This document shows, one piece after another, positions 47,588 to 58,621 of a DNA stretch of 64,000 bases (position 1 is its first letter; each line of letters opens with the position of its first letter). The stretch spans positions 1 through 64,000 of the forward strand of contig CATKZW010000009.1 in NCBI GenBank assembly GCA_949841465.1, given 5' to 3'. The notes under the pieces are model-generated. The model did not search any database and was not told the DNA's origin. It was given only the letters and a program-made list of their open reading frames with translations. The DNA comes from an uncultured Oscillospiraceae bacterium (GTDB lineage Bacteria > Bacillota > Clostridia > Oscillospirales > Oscillospiraceae). The translations under genes and the position numbers were made by a program.

Positions 47588-50392
47588 ATGGCTTCCACAC
47601 AAAAGAGAAACAGCAATTCCGGCGGCTCCGCAAGCCGCTCGTCCTCCAGCTCCAAAACAGGCGGCAAACGGGCCGCGTCCGGGTCCTCCCGGACGTCCTC
47701 CGCCTCCAAAAGCCGCTCCTCCCGCAGATCCGCCCCCCAGAAAAAGCCCTACCGCCGGGAGGTCGGCGGATGGGTGTGCCTGCTGCTGGCCCTGTTCGGC
47801 GCTATCGGCTATTTCAAAACGGAGGAGGGGGCGTTCATCGCCCTGTTCTGCGACCTGTTGAAGGGGCTGGTGGGCTACGGCTTCTACATCGCCCCGCCCA
47901 TGCTGCTGGCAGCGGCGGTGGTGCTGCTCTTCCATCGGGGCCGCCCCGTCCGCCTGCGCACGGCGGGGACGCTGCTTCTCCCCGTGCTGGCCGGGGCGCT
48001 GCTCCACCTGCTGCTGTGCAAAACCGAATACGAGCAGGGCCTGGCCCTGGTGGGCCAGCTGTGGCTGGACGGCAGGGCCATGGCCTCCGGCGGCGTGGTC
48101 AGCGGTTTGATCGCCACGGCCTTCCGCTTCGCCTTTACCACGGTGGGAGCGGTGATCATCCTGCTGCTGCTCAGCGCGGCGGCGGCGCTGTGCGCCCTGC
48201 GGCTGACCCCCACGGACATTCTGGACTACCTCCGGGAGCGCCGGGATACCCGCCCGGAATACGACCCTGACGACTACCCCCAGCAGCCCGCCCGCAAGCC
48301 CGCCAGAAAGGAGCCGGAGCCGGTCCCCGCCCCTCGGCAGCGGAAGGCCGCCATCGACATCCCGGTGGACGACGGCCCCCTGCTGGCCAAAAAGCCCACC
48401 ACCCCTGTGACCACCGTGCGCAAGAAGTCCTTTTTTGACAAGGTGGCGGGGGTGGCCGCCCCTGGGCAGAAGGACAAGCCCCAGCCCATCCTGGAGGAGG
48501 AGCCGCCGGAGTATGAGGACGTGCCCGAGCTGCGCCCCATGAAGGAGCCCCCCCGCACCCCCAAGCCGGGCCCTGCGGCCCCGCCACCCGCGTCGGTGGA
48601 CGACCTGCTGCCGCCCCCGGCCCCGGTGCCCCTCCAGGCGGAACCCGCCCCCGCCCCCGCGGTTGAGGAGGCCCCCGTCCCGCCCCCCATCGTCCGGGAG
48701 GACCCGGTGCCCCCCCCGGTGATCCGGGAGCCGGAGGTGCCCAAGGCCGCCCCCAAGCTGTCCAAGGAGGAGGAGCGGGCCCAGGTCCAGCAGGAGCTGG
48801 CCCGGGAAATCCAGGCGGGCATGGAGCAGGACACCCCGGCCTACCGCTACCCCCCCGTGTCCCTGCTGGACCAGGGCGGGGGCGGCGATCCCGCCGCGGC
48901 GGACGGCGAGCTCCAGGCCAACCAGCAGCGCCTTCAGGACGCGCTGCAGTCCTTCGGGGTCAGCGCCCGCATCGTCAACGTGATCCGGGGGCCCTCCATC
49001 ACCCGGTATGAGCTGGAGCTGGACCAGGGAGTGAAGCTGAACAAGCTAACCAACCTGTCCGGCGACATCGCCCTGGCCTTGGGCGCGTCCGCCGTGCGGG
49101 TGGCCCCCATCCCCAACAAGATCTCCACCGTGGGCATCGAGGTGCCCAACCGGTATAAGAGCATGGTGTGCGTCCGGGATATCCTGGCCTCCAAGGCCTT
49201 TACCGACAGCCCCTCCAAGGTGGCCTTCGCCGTGGGCAAGGACATCAGCGGCAGGCCCATCGTGGGCAATATCGCCAAGCTGCCCCACATGCTCATCGCG
49301 GGCACCACCGGGTCGGGCAAGTCGGTGTGCACCAACTCCCTCATCATCTCCCTGCTGTACAAGGCCACGCCGGAGGAGGTCCGGCTCATCATGGTGGACC
49401 CCAAGATGGTGGAGCTGAGCATCTACAACGGCATCCCCCACCTGCTCATACCCGTGGTCACCGACCCGAAAAAGGCCGCCGGGGCCCTGCAGTGGGCGGT
49501 GAGCGAGATGATGAAGCGGTATCAGAAGTTCTCCGAGATCGGGGCCAGGGACCTGGCCACCTACAACGAACGGGCCAAGCGGCAGGAGGATCTGGACACC
49601 ATGCCCCAGATCATCATCGTCATCGACGAGCTGGCCGACCTGATGCTGGTGGCGGCCAAGGAGGTGGAGGAATCCATCTGCCGGGTGGCCCAGATGGGCC
49701 GCGCGGCGGGCATGCACCTGATTATTGCCACCCAGAGCCCCCGGGCCGACGTGATCACCGGCCTGATGAAGGCCAACATCCCCAGCCGCATTGCCCTAGC
49801 GGTGGCCTCCAGTTTGGAGTCCCGCATCATCCTGGACACCACCGGCGCGGAAAAGCTGGTGGGCCAGGGCGACATGCTGTACGCCCCCTTGGGGCAGGAC
49901 AAGCTGCGGGTCCAGGGCTGCTTCATCACGGACGAGGAGCGGGCCAACGTGGTGGACTTCATCAAGGAGGGCGCCTCCGCCCAGTACGACGAGTCCGTCA
50001 TGCACGAGATTGAGAAAAACGCCGAGGACAAGGAAAAGGCCGCCAAGGGCGTGGGCGGGTCCGACCCGGTTGGCGGGGGCGGAAACGACTACGACGAGCT
50101 GCTGCCCGCCGCCATCGACGTGGTCCTGGAGGTGGGGCAGGCCTCCGTGTCCATGCTCCAGCGCCGGTTGAAGCTGGGCTACGGCCGGGCCGCCCGGCTG
50201 GTGGACCAGATGGAGGAGAAGGGGGTCGTGGGACCCTTCGAGGGCTCCAAGCCCCGGCAGCTGCTCATCACCAAGGAGCAGTGGGCGGAGATGCAGTACA
50301 AGCAGGACATGGCGCCCGTGGTGCCGGAGGAGCTGCCCTTCGAGGGGGACGCGGTGCCCCAGGACCGGGACACGCCGCCCTTTGACGCATAA
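47588..50392 (+). CDS. DNA translocase FtsK/SpoIIIE
   Basis: 934 aa; N-terminal TM and Pro-rich linker; 'MLIAGTTGSGKSVCTNSLIISLLYKATPEEVRLIMVDPKMVELSIYNGIPHLL'; gamma domain C-terminus. Confidence 0.96.
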   Translation: MASTQKRNSNSGGSASRSSSSSKTGGKRAASGSSRTSSASKSRSSRRSAPQKKPYRREVGGWVCLLLALFGAIGYFKTEEGAFIALFCDLLKGLVGYGFYIAPPMLLAAAVVLLFHRGRPVRLRTAGTLLLPVLAGALLHLLLCKTEYEQGLALVGQLWLDGRAMASGGVVSGLIATAFRFAFTTVGAVIILLLLSAAAALCALRLTPTDILDYLRERRDTRPEYDPDDYPQQPARKPARKEPEPVPAPRQRKAAIDIPVDDGPLLAKKPTTPVTTVRKKSFFDKVAGVAAPGQKDKPQPILEEEPPEYEDVPELRPMKEPPRTPKPGPAAPPPASVDDLLPPPAPVPLQAEPAPAPAVEEAPVPPPIVREDPVPPPVIREPEVPKAAPKLSKEEERAQVQQELAREIQAGMEQDTPAYRYPPVSLLDQGGGGDPAAADGELQANQQRLQDALQSFGVSARIVNVIRGPSITRYELELDQGVKLNKLTNLSGDIALALGASAVRVAPIPNKISTVGIEVPNRYKSMVCVRDILASKAFTDSPSKVAFAVGKDISGRPIVGNIAKLPHMLIAGTTGSGKSVCTNSLIISLLYKATPEEVRLIMVDPKMVELSIYNGIPHLLIPVVTDPKKAAGALQWAVSEMMKRYQKFSEIGARDLATYNERAKRQEDLDTMPQIIIVIDELADLMLVAAKEVEESICRVAQMGRAAGMHLIIATQSPRADVITGLMKANIPSRIALAVASSLESRIILDTTGAEKLVGQGDMLYAPLGQDKLRVQGCFITDEERANVVDFIKEGASAQYDESVMHEIEKNAEDKEKAAKGVGGSDPVGGGGNDYDELLPAAIDVVLEVGQASVSMLQRRLKLGYGRAARLVDQMEEKGVVGPFEGSKPRQLLITKEQWAEMQYKQDMAPVVPEELPFEGDAVPQDRDTPPFDA

Positions 50393-50413
50393 TTGAACTG
50401 TAACAGGCGCAAA

Positions 50414-50444
50414 AAAGGAGCCTCCCAGGCCGGGAGGCTCCTTT
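50414..50444. terminator. Bidirectional terminator
   Basis: AAAGGAGCCTCCC AGGCC GGGAGGCTCCTTT. Confidence 0.85.
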
Positions 50445-50454
50445 CTATGTCTGG

Positions 50455-52914
50455 TTACTGCGGCTTCACAATGAGGTTGACCAGACGGCCGGGCACCACA
50501 ATGGTCTTGACCAGGGCCATGCCGGCCGTGAACTTCTGCACCTTGGGGTCGGCCTGGGCGGCGGACACAATGGCGTCGTTGTCCGCGTCCGCCGGGACCA
50601 CGATATTGGCCCGCACCTTGCCGTTCACCTGCACCGCCATCTGCACCGTGTCGGCCACGGTCTTGCTCTCGTCGTACTCCGGCCAGCTCTGCTGGCACAC
50701 GAAGCCCTCGCCGCCCAGCATCTCCCACAGCTCCTCCGCCACGTGGGGGGCGAAGGGGGACAGCAGGGTGATCAGCGTGCGCATGTCGCCCCTGGAGCAG
50801 CCGTTCTTCTGGAAGTCGCCCACCAGGGTCATCATGGCGGCAATGGCGGTGTTGAACTTCATGGCCTCGATGTCGTCGGCCACCTTTTTGATGCACTTGT
50901 GGATGCCCGCCTCGTTCTCGCGGGTGTACGACAGGCTGTCCGAGCAGCTCTCCGCCAGGTTCCACACCTTGTCCAAAAAGCGCTTGCAGCCCTTGACGGC
51001 GTTGTCCGACCACACCGCGGCCTGCTCAAAGTCGCCGATGAACATGGTGTACAGCCGCAGGGTGTCCGCGCCGTAGGCGGCCACGATGTCGTTGGGGTTG
51101 ACCACGTTGCCCCGGGACTTGGACATCTTCTCGCCGCCCTCGCCCAGAATCATGCCGTGGCTGGTGCGCTTCTGATAGGGCTCCTTGGTGGGCACCACCC
51201 CGATGTCGTACAGGAACTTGTGCCAGAACCGGGAGTAGAGCAGGTGGAGGGTGGTGTGCTCCATGCCGCCGTTGTACCAGTCCACCGGGGACCAGTACTC
51301 CAGCGCCTCCTTGGAGGCCAGCGCCTTGTCGTTGTGGGGGTCCATATACCGCAGGAAGTACCAGGAGGACCCGGCCCACTGGGGCATGGTGTCCGTCTCC
51401 CGCTTGGCGGGGCCGCCGCAGCAGGGGCAGGTGGTGTTGACCCAGTCGGTGATCTTGGACAGGGGGGACTCGCCGTCGTCGGTGGGCTCGTAGCTCTCCA
51501 CCTCGGGGAGCAGCAGAGGAAGCTGGTCCTCGGGCAGGGGCACCCAGCCGCACTTTTCACAGTTCACCATGGGGATGGGCTCGCCCCAGTAGCGCTGGCG
51601 GGAGAACACCCAGTCCCGCAGCTTGTAGTTCACCTTGGCCTCGCCGATGCCCTTCTCCTCCAGCCAGCGGGTGACAACGGGGATGGCGTCCTTGACGGTG
51701 AGGCCGTTGAGGAAATCGGAGTTGACCATGATGCCGGTGTCGTCCTTGGCGGTAAAGGCGGCGTTCTGCACATCTTCGCCGCCGGACACCACCTCGATAA
51801 TCTCACAGCCAAATTTTTTGGCAAACTCCCAGTCCCGGTCGTCGTGGGCCGGGACTGCCATAATCGCGCCGGTGCCGTAGGTGGACAGCACGTAATCGGA
51901 GATGAAGATGGGGATCTCTCGACCGTTGACGGGGTTGACCCCCCGCACGCCGTCCAGCTTCACGCCGGTCTTCTCCTTGTTCAGCTCGGTGCGCTCCAGG
52001 TCGGACTTGGATGCGGCGGCCTTCTGGTACGCCGTTACCTCATCCGCGTTGTTCAGCTTTCCCGCATCCAGCCAGTCTTTCACCAGCCCGTGCTCCGGGG
52101 ACAGCACCATATAGGTGGCGCCAAAAAGGGTGTCCGGCCGGGTGGTGAACACGGTGATGTCGTCTCCGGCGGTGGACTTGAAGGTGACCTCCGCACCGGT
52201 GGACCGGCCGATCCAGTTGCGCTGCTGGATTTTCACCCGCTCGATGAAGTCCACGTCGTCCAAATCGTCGATGAGCCGCTGGGCGTACTCGGTGATCTTC
52301 AGCATCCACTGGGACTTCTCCTTACGGATGACGGGGGCGCCGCAGCGCTCGCACACGCCCTCCACCACCTCCTCGTTGGCCAGCACGCACTTGCAGGAGG
52401 TGCACCAGTTCACCGGCATGGTGGCCTTGTAGGCCAGGCCCTTCTTGTAGAGCTGGAGGAAGATCCACTGGGTCCATTTGTAATAGCTTGGATCAGTCGT
52501 ATCGACTGTCCTGTCCCAGTCGAAGCCGAAGCCCAGCATTTTCAGCTGGCTGGTAAAGTTCTGGATGTTGTCCCTGGTAACCGTTGCGGGGTGGATGTGG
52601 TTCTTGATGGCGTAGTTCTCCGTGGGCAGGCCGAAGGCGTCGAAGCCGATGGGGAACAGCACGTTGAAGCCGTCCATCCGCTTTTTGCGGGTGACGATGT
52701 CCATGGCGGTGTAGGGCCGGGGGTGGCCCACGTGGAGCCCCTGACCGGAGGGGTAGGGGAACTCGATGAGGCCGTAGAACTTGGGCTTGTCGCTGTGGTC
52801 GGCCGCGGCGTATACCTTGGCCTCTTCCCAGCGCTTCTGCCACTTGGGCTCAATGGCGGCGAAATCGTATTTCAATGAAAACACTCCCTTGGGTGACAAA
52901 TTTTCAATTTTCAT
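50455..52914 (-). CDS. leuS: Leucyl-tRNA synthetase
   Basis: '[22 protein letters not shown]', '[27 protein letters not shown]'; real start may be downstream (~52875). Confidence 0.96.
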   Translation of the reverse strand: MKIENLSPKGVFSLKYDFAAIEPKWQKRWEEAKVYAAADHSDKPKFYGLIEFPYPSGQGLHVGHPRPYTAMDIVTRKKRMDGFNVLFPIGFDAFGLPTENYAIKNHIHPATVTRDNIQNFTSQLKMLGFGFDWDRTVDTTDPSYYKWTQWIFLQLYKKGLAYKATMPVNWCTSCKCVLANEEVVEGVCERCGAPVIRKEKSQWMLKITEYAQRLIDDLDDVDFIERVKIQQRNWIGRSTGAEVTFKSTAGDDITVFTTRPDTLFGATYMVLSPEHGLVKDWLDAGKLNNADEVTAYQKAAASKSDLERTELNKEKTGVKLDGVRGVNPVNGREIPIFISDYVLSTYGTGAIMAVPAHDDRDWEFAKKFGCEIIEVVSGGEDVQNAAFTAKDDTGIMVNSDFLNGLTVKDAIPVVTRWLEEKGIGEAKVNYKLRDWVFSRQRYWGEPIPMVNCEKCGWVPLPEDQLPLLLPEVESYEPTDDGESPLSKITDWVNTTCPCCGGPAKRETDTMPQWAGSSWYFLRYMDPHNDKALASKEALEYWSPVDWYNGGMEHTTLHLLYSRFWHKFLYDIGVVPTKEPYQKRTSHGMILGEGGEKMSKSRGNVVNPNDIVAAYGADTLRLYTMFIGDFEQAAVWSDNAVKGCKRFLDKVWNLAESCSDSLSYTRENEAGIHKCIKKVADDIEAMKFNTAIAAMMTLVGDFQKNGCSRGDMRTLITLLSPFAPHVAEELWEMLGGEGFVCQQSWPEYDESKTVADTVQMAVQVNGKVRANIVVPADADNDAIVSAAQADPKVQKFTAGMALVKTIVVPGRLVNLIVKPQ

Positions 52915-53035
52915 ATTATAATGGAAATCGGCGGGGATTGCAAGTGTCTGGCGGGAAAAGAGGGAGAAAAAGGCGTTCCCGCCGCCCCAGGAGCGCCAAA
53001 AACCCCTCCGCTTCCGCCCGAGGGCCTTCCCGCGC

Positions 53036-54262
53036 TCAGAAGGGCACGTCCCCGTCTTCTTCCGGCTCCCGCTCCGGGGCCAGGGCCGCCACGGTCACCG
53101 CCCCGCTGCCGTATTTGGAGCGGATGGCGTCCATGGCCCGCTCCAGCTTTTCCACCCGGTCCCGCTGCCGGGGCGCGGCGGCCTGGAACAGGTCCAGCTG
53201 CTCCACAGCCTCGCCCTCGGGGACCAGGCCGCTGGCGGTGAGGGTGATGGCCCGGATGGGCGCCCCCGGCTTCCAGCTGCGGGCGATGATGTCCATGGCC
53301 GCCTGGAACAGCTCCCGGGCGGTGCTGGTGGGGGCGTCCAGGGGCCGCTGGCGGCAGATGTCCTTAAAGCCCGGGTCCCGGATGGCGACCTGGAGCGTCG
53401 CCGCCTTCATACCGTGCTTTCTCAGCCGCACCGCCACCTGGTCGGCCAGCATGGCCACCCCCCGGCGCACCTCGTCCCTGCGGGTCAGGTTGTGGGAGAA
53501 GGTCTCCCCGTTGCCCACCGATTTGGGGGGCGTGTACGTCCCCGCCGGGGCCACAGGGCTGTGCTCCAGGCCGTTGGCGTACTCCCACAGCTGGCTGCCC
53601 TGCTTGCCCAGCAGCTCGGTAAGGGCGTTCCGGTCAAAGGCGGCCAGCGCCCCGATGGTGGTCACGCCGTACTGGGCCAGCACCTTGGCCGCCGCCCTGC
53701 CTACGAATAAAAGATCGGTGACGGGCAGGGGCCACACGATCTCCTTAAAGTTCTCCCTGGAGATGACGGTGGTGGCATCCGGCTTCTTGTAGTCGCTGCC
53801 CAGCTTGGCAAACACCTTATTAAAGGACACCCCCACCGAGATGGTCAGCCCCAGCTCCTCCCGGACGGTGTTCCGGATGCGGTCGGCCAGCGCCTTCGGG
53901 TCGCCGCCGAACAGGTGGAGGGTGCCGGTCACATCCAGCCAGCTCTCATCGATGCCGAAGGGCTCGATCAGGTCGGTAAAGCGGTCGTAGATGGCGTTCA
54001 CCTTTTTGGAATACTCTGCGTACAGCCTCCGGGTGGGGGGGAGGAGCACCAGCTCGGGGCACTTCTGCCTGGCCTGCCAGATGGTTTCCGCCGTGCGCAC
54101 GCCGAACTTCTTGGCAGGCTCGTTTTTAGCCAGGATAATGCCGTGGCGGCTCTTGGGGTCGCCGCACACCGCCGTGGGCACCGTGCGCAGCTCGGGGTGG
54201 GACAGCAGCTCCACCGAGCAGTAGAAGCTGTTGCAGTCACAGTGATAGATGACCCGTTCCAT
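53036..54262 (-). CDS. dinB: DNA polymerase IV (Y family)
   Basis: '[30 protein letters not shown]', '[18 protein letters not shown]', '[30 protein letters not shown]'. Confidence 0.95.
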   Translation of the reverse strand: MERVIYHCDCNSFYCSVELLSHPELRTVPTAVCGDPKSRHGIILAKNEPAKKFGVRTAETIWQARQKCPELVLLPPTRRLYAEYSKKVNAIYDRFTDLIEPFGIDESWLDVTGTLHLFGGDPKALADRIRNTVREELGLTISVGVSFNKVFAKLGSDYKKPDATTVISRENFKEIVWPLPVTDLLFVGRAAAKVLAQYGVTTIGALAAFDRNALTELLGKQGSQLWEYANGLEHSPVAPAGTYTPPKSVGNGETFSHNLTRRDEVRRGVAMLADQVAVRLRKHGMKAATLQVAIRDPGFKDICRQRPLDAPTSTARELFQAAMDIIARSWKPGAPIRAITLTASGLVPEGEAVEQLDLFQAAAPRQRDRVEKLERAMDAIRSKYGSGAVTVAALAPEREPEEDGDVPF

Positions 54263-54392
54263 GGCGCGACCCCCTTTGCGGATAGTATACATCTTCTGTT
54301 CTCAATTGTCAAACATTAGTTCAAAAAATTCTTGCATTCCAGCCGTCCATCTGATATAATAGCATGGCATACGGAAGACAGGAGGATTGCAT

Positions 54393-54956
54393 ATGGACAT
54401 TTATCAGCATTGCCCGACATTGGAAAACCACCGCTTTTTGCTGCGCTTTGTGGAGGAAGAGGACTGCGCTGACCTGCTGGAGGTGTACAGCGACAAGTAT
54501 GCCCTGCCCTTTTTTAACAGCGACAACTGCGACGGGGACAATTTTTATTACGACACCCCGGAGCGGATGGGGGACGCGCTCCGATTTTGGAAGCAGGCGT
54601 ATCAAAACGGCTGGTTTGTTCGGTGGTCCATTGTGGACCGCACCGCGTCGAAGGTTATCGGAACGGCAGAGGTGTGCCGGCGCGTCTCCGACGACGTGTT
54701 CAACGGCGCGGGAATTCTGCGCCTGGACGTGAAAAGCAGCTGCGAAACGGAGGATAACCTGGCCGAAATCGCCGCGCTTATCATCCCGACGGTCTTTGAG
54801 GCGCTGGACTGCGGCATCATCATCACAAAAGCGCCTATCTACGCCATTGAACGCATCCGTGCGGTACAGCGGCTGGGCTTCACCCAATCGGAACACCTCC
54901 TGATCGGGAAAACAGGATACCCTTACGACGGGTATTGGACATTGGCACACCCCTGA
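54393..54956 (+). CDS. GNAT family N-acetyltransferase
   Basis: 'MDIYQHCPTLENHRFLLRFVEEEDCADLLEVYSD', 'IIITKAPIYAIERIRAVQRLGFTQSE'. Confidence 0.75.
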   Translation: MDIYQHCPTLENHRFLLRFVEEEDCADLLEVYSDKYALPFFNSDNCDGDNFYYDTPERMGDALRFWKQAYQNGWFVRWSIVDRTASKVIGTAEVCRRVSDDVFNGAGILRLDVKSSCETEDNLAEIAALIIPTVFEALDCGIIITKAPIYAIERIRAVQRLGFTQSEHLLIGKTGYPYDGYWTLAHP

Positions 54957-54964
54957 TGAGAAAC

Positions 54965-54996
54965 CGCGCCCCCTCCGCGGCTGCAGAGGGGGCGCG
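54965..54996. terminator. Hairpin terminator between convergent genes
   Basis: CGCGCCCCCTC ... GAGGGGGCGCG. Confidence 0.6.
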
Positions 54997-55003
54997 AATG
55001 TGT

Positions 55004-56113
55004 TTACCCGATAAACTGTATGCTGTTGACGCATACGAAGTACAGGCGGTTCTTGTTGTCGTTGGCCAGCACCAGCACATTGCCCACGGTGCCCAGCAGG
55101 GTCACGTTCTGGAGCAGCAGCAGCCCCGCCGCCAGGGATACCCGGCGGCTCAGGTTGTTCTGGGCCAGGGTGGACAGCAGCCCCGCCGCGCAGCAGCAGT
55201 CCCGGCCGTCGCAGGCGCAGGAACACCAGTCCTGCCCGCAGGGGTCGCCGCAGGGGTTCAGCCGCTGAGCCAACCGCTGGCGCAGGCAGCGGAAGTTCCG
55301 CGCCGTCACCTCAGAGCCCTTGAGCTCACCCTCGGGGCAGGCCGCCGCAGCCTGGATGACCACCGCGTCCAGCTCACACAGGGACACCTGGCTGGCGGTA
55401 AAGGCACAGCGCTTGCCGCAGGCAGTGTAGAGCTCGGCGTCGATGTCCAGCAGGTCGCAGCTGCACGGCGCAAACCGCTTGAAGCTGCCGGACAGAGCGC
55501 CTAGGTTGTCGGACGCCCCGCTGGGGCTGCAGGGAGGGGGAGGCGGCATATTGGGCTTGCCCGCGGTCCCGACAGCGCTGGTGCTGCCGCCGGTATCGCC
55601 GCCGGCGCTGCCTGCCTCCGCCTGGGCGGCGGCACCGGCGTTGTTCCAGGCGGCATCATTGGAAGCGGGTTTGCCGCCGCTCTTCAGGTTCGTCCCGGCG
55701 GTGTAGGTGTTGGTGATGAAGGCCGCCGCGTCAAAATCCAGCAGGCCGGAGATCTGTCGGTCACACAGCAGGGACAGCGCCGCCCGGAAGCTCTGCTTGC
55801 AGCAGCAGCCCTCCTCCACCTGGGGGGGCCTGGGGGTCGGACAGTGCGCCGGACGGCAGCAGCAGATCATCTGCCGGCAGCAGCAATCCTGCCCCTGACC
55901 GCAGTCGTCCGGCGGGCAGTCGGGGCTGGTCCCGCCGCAGCCGCAGCTGCAGCCCGCGGGAGGCATAGAGGCGCCGCCGCAGCCACAGCCCGTGGAACCG
56001 TCGCTCGTCTCTTGGGCGAACGGCCGGTCCGGCAGCCTTCCGGCTGCCCCGGCGAACTCCTCCGCGGACACGGGCTTGCCCATGGAGGGTCCGTTCAGAT
56101 AGAATTGACTCAT
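55004..56113 (-). CDS. Cysteine-rich hypothetical protein (possible spore-coat/surface or metal-binding)
   Basis: 369 aa from MSQFYLNGPS; 35 Cys including four CCC triplets; RBS AAAGGAG. Confidence 0.7.
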   Translation of the reverse strand: MSQFYLNGPSMGKPVSAEEFAGAAGRLPDRPFAQETSDGSTGCGCGGASMPPAGCSCGCGGTSPDCPPDDCGQGQDCCCRQMICCCRPAHCPTPRPPQVEEGCCCKQSFRAALSLLCDRQISGLLDFDAAAFITNTYTAGTNLKSGGKPASNDAAWNNAGAAAQAEAGSAGGDTGGSTSAVGTAGKPNMPPPPPCSPSGASDNLGALSGSFKRFAPCSCDLLDIDAELYTACGKRCAFTASQVSLCELDAVVIQAAAACPEGELKGSEVTARNFRCLRQRLAQRLNPCGDPCGQDWCSCACDGRDCCCAAGLLSTLAQNNLSRRVSLAAGLLLLQNVTLLGTVGNVLVLANDNKNRLYFVCVNSIQFIG

Positions 56114-56320
56114 GAGTACGCTCCTTTCACCGGCCCTGGCCCAGGAAGGTCCGCCGCTCCCGCCGGGGCCGGGGTCAGGCGCGGGAGGGTGGGTACAGCG
56201 CCCGCCTGGGTGCACTCCAGTCTATGCCCCAGGCCGGTTTGCGGACACCCGCCCGGCCTGTCCTGTCCCATAAAACACCCCGGATCAAAAATCCAGATTT
56301 GGTGGATTTCCATCTTGCTG

Positions 56321-56349
56321 TTGACATAGACCACAAGATATAGTATGAT
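56321..56349 (+). promoter_or_regulatory. Sigma-A promoter of nrdD
   Basis: TTGACA-N17-TATGAT. Confidence 0.8.
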
Positions 56350-56391
56350 GATGAAGCGCCCTCAATTTTCCTCAGATACAATATATTGTAT
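56331..56391 (+). promoter_or_regulatory. Two NrdR-box-like sites upstream of nrdD
   Basis: 56376-56391 ATACAATATATTGTAT (perfect palindrome); 56331-56346 related CAAGATATAGTAT. Confidence 0.75.
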
Positions 56392-56439
56392 GTTGGACCA
56401 TTGGCGCACACAAAATATTACGATTTAGGAGTGTCCGCA

Positions 56440-58566
56440 ATGAAAGTCATCAAGAGAGACGATTCCATCGTCGAGTTCGACCGCGCAAAGATTGTAGCTG
56501 CCATCCAGAAGGCTAATCTGGCGGTGGACGAGCCCTATCGCCTTGATGATGGGTCCATCGACGCCATTGCCGACACCGTGGCCGCCACAAAGGGCCGCAA
56601 GCGCCTGCTGGTGGAGGATATCCAGGATATGGTGGAGACCAAGCTGATGGCCGCCGGGAAATACGAGCTGGCCAAGGCCTATATCATCTACCGCTACACC
56701 CGTGCCCTGGTGCGCAAGGCCAACACCACCGACGAATCTATCCTCTCCCTGATCCGCAACGACAACAAGGAGCTGGCGGAGGAAAACGCCAACAAGAACA
56801 CCGCCATCGCCTCCACCCAGCGGGACTACATCGCCGGCGAGGTGAGCCGGGACCTGACCCGGCGCATCCTCCTCCCCGAGCACATCTCCAAGGCCCACGA
56901 CGAGGGCGTGTTCCACTTCCACGACGCGGACTACTTCGTCCAGCACATCTTCAACTGCTGCCTGGTGAACATCGGCGACATGCTGGACAACGGCACCATG
57001 ATCAACGGCAAGCTCATCGAGTCCCCCAAGAGCTTCCAGGTGGCCTGCACCGTGGTCACCCAGATCATCTCCTGCGTGGCCTCCAACCAGTACGGCGGGC
57101 AGTCCGTGGAGGTCAGCCACCTGGGCAAATACCTGCGCCTCACCTACGAAAAGTATATGCGCAAGACCCGGGAGACCGCCCCGGAGCTGGACGACACCAC
57201 AGTGGAAAAGCTGGCCCGGGCCCGCACCAGGGACGAGCTGAAGAGCGGCGTGCAGACCATCCAGTACCAGATCAACACCCTGATGACCACCAACGGCCAG
57301 TCCCCCTTCGTCACCCTGTTCCTGGTCCTCCGGGATGGCGACCCCTACATGGAGGAAAACGCCGCCATCATCAAAGAGATCCTCACCCAGCGTCTGGAGG
57401 GCATCAAGAACGAGAAGGGCGTGTACATCACCCCCGCCTTCCCCAAGCTGGTGTACGTGCTGGACGAGTGCAACAACCTGACCGGCGGCAGGTATGATTA
57501 CCTCACGGAGCTTGCCGTCCAGTGCTCCGCCAAGCGGATGTACCCCGACTACATCTCCGCCAAGAAGATGCGGGAGCACTACGAGGGCAACGTGTTCTCG
57601 CCCATGGGCTGCCGGTCCTTCCTGGCCCCCTGGAAGGACGAGAACGGGAATTATAAGTTCGAGGGCCGGTTCAACCAGGGCGTGGTGTCCATCAACCTGC
57701 CCCAGATCGGCATCCTTTCCGGCCAGGACGAGGACAAGTTCTGGTCCCTGCTGGAGGAGCGGCTGGAGCTGTGCTTCGAGGCGCTGATGTGCCGCCACAA
57801 CGCCCTGAAGGGCATCCGCTCCGACGTGTCCCCCATCCACTGGCAGTACGGCGCCATCGCCCGGCTGGACAAGGGGGAGACCATCGACAGCCTGCTCTAC
57901 GGCGGATACTCCTCCATCTCCCTGGGCTACATCGGGCTGTATGAGGTGACCAAGCTGGTGAAGGGCTGCTCCCAGACCGAGCCGGAGGGGGAGGACTTCG
58001 CCCTCCGGCTGATGAACCACCTGCGCGAGACCACCGACCGCTGGAAGAAGGAGACCAACATCGGCTTCGCCCTGTACGGCACTCCGGCAGAGAGCCTGTG
58101 CTACCGCTTCGCCCGCATCGACAAGGAGCGCTTCGGCACCATCCCCGACGTGACGGACAAGGGCTATTACACCAACAGCTACCACGTGGACGTGCGGGAG
58201 GACATCGACGCCTTCTCCAAGTTCACCTTCGAGAGCCAGTTCCAGAAGATTTCCGCCGGCGGCTGCATCTCCTACGTGGAGATCCCCAACATGCGCCACA
58301 ACCTGGAGGCGCTGAAGGACGTGGTGCGCTTCATCTACGACAACATCCAGTACGCCGAGTTCAACACCAAGAGCGACTACTGCCAGGTGTGCGGCTACGA
58401 CGGCGAGATCATCGTCAACGAGGACAACGAGTGGGAGTGCCCCTGCTGCCACAACAAGGACCACGCCAAGATGAACGTCACCCGGCGGACCTGCGGCTAT
58501 CTGGGAGAGAATTTCTGGAACGAGGGCAAGACCAAGGAGATCGCGTCCCGCGTTCTGCATCTGTGA
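56440..58566 (+). CDS. nrdD: Anaerobic ribonucleoside-triphosphate reductase
   Basis: ATP-cone 'MKVIKRDDSIVEFDRAKIVAAIQKA'; C-terminal 'CQVCGYDGEII..WECPCCHNKDHAKMNVTRRTCGYLGENFWNEGKTKEI'. Confidence 0.97.
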   Translation: MKVIKRDDSIVEFDRAKIVAAIQKANLAVDEPYRLDDGSIDAIADTVAATKGRKRLLVEDIQDMVETKLMAAGKYELAKAYIIYRYTRALVRKANTTDESILSLIRNDNKELAEENANKNTAIASTQRDYIAGEVSRDLTRRILLPEHISKAHDEGVFHFHDADYFVQHIFNCCLVNIGDMLDNGTMINGKLIESPKSFQVACTVVTQIISCVASNQYGGQSVEVSHLGKYLRLTYEKYMRKTRETAPELDDTTVEKLARARTRDELKSGVQTIQYQINTLMTTNGQSPFVTLFLVLRDGDPYMEENAAIIKEILTQRLEGIKNEKGVYITPAFPKLVYVLDECNNLTGGRYDYLTELAVQCSAKRMYPDYISAKKMREHYEGNVFSPMGCRSFLAPWKDENGNYKFEGRFNQGVVSINLPQIGILSGQDEDKFWSLLEERLELCFEALMCRHNALKGIRSDVSPIHWQYGAIARLDKGETIDSLLYGGYSSISLGYIGLYEVTKLVKGCSQTEPEGEDFALRLMNHLRETTDRWKKETNIGFALYGTPAESLCYRFARIDKERFGTIPDVTDKGYYTNSYHVDVREDIDAFSKFTFESQFQKISAGGCISYVEIPNMRHNLEALKDVVRFIYDNIQYAEFNTKSDYCQVCGYDGEIIVNEDNEWECPCCHNKDHAKMNVTRRTCGYLGENFWNEGKTKEIASRVLHL

Positions 58567-58621
58567 GCCAGCAAAAAGGGGCGGTCCAGGCCGCCCCTTT
58601 TTCCCATCAAAGGAGTTTATT

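Noticed and set aside
47399-48007. 202-aa and neighbouring - strand ORFs over uppP/ftsK
   Set aside because: Out-of-frame readings of GC-rich coding DNA
48500-48740. Repetitive CCCCCGCC-type tract
   Set aside because: Explained as the Pro-rich linker of the FtsK/SpoIIIE protein, not a tandem repeat or CRISPR
50743-52878. 711-aa ORF on + strand opposite leuS
   Set aside because: Antisense shadow of leuS
56425-58560. 711-aa ORF on - strand opposite nrdD
   Set aside because: Antisense shadow with low-complexity V/L/H/G composition; nrdD is certain
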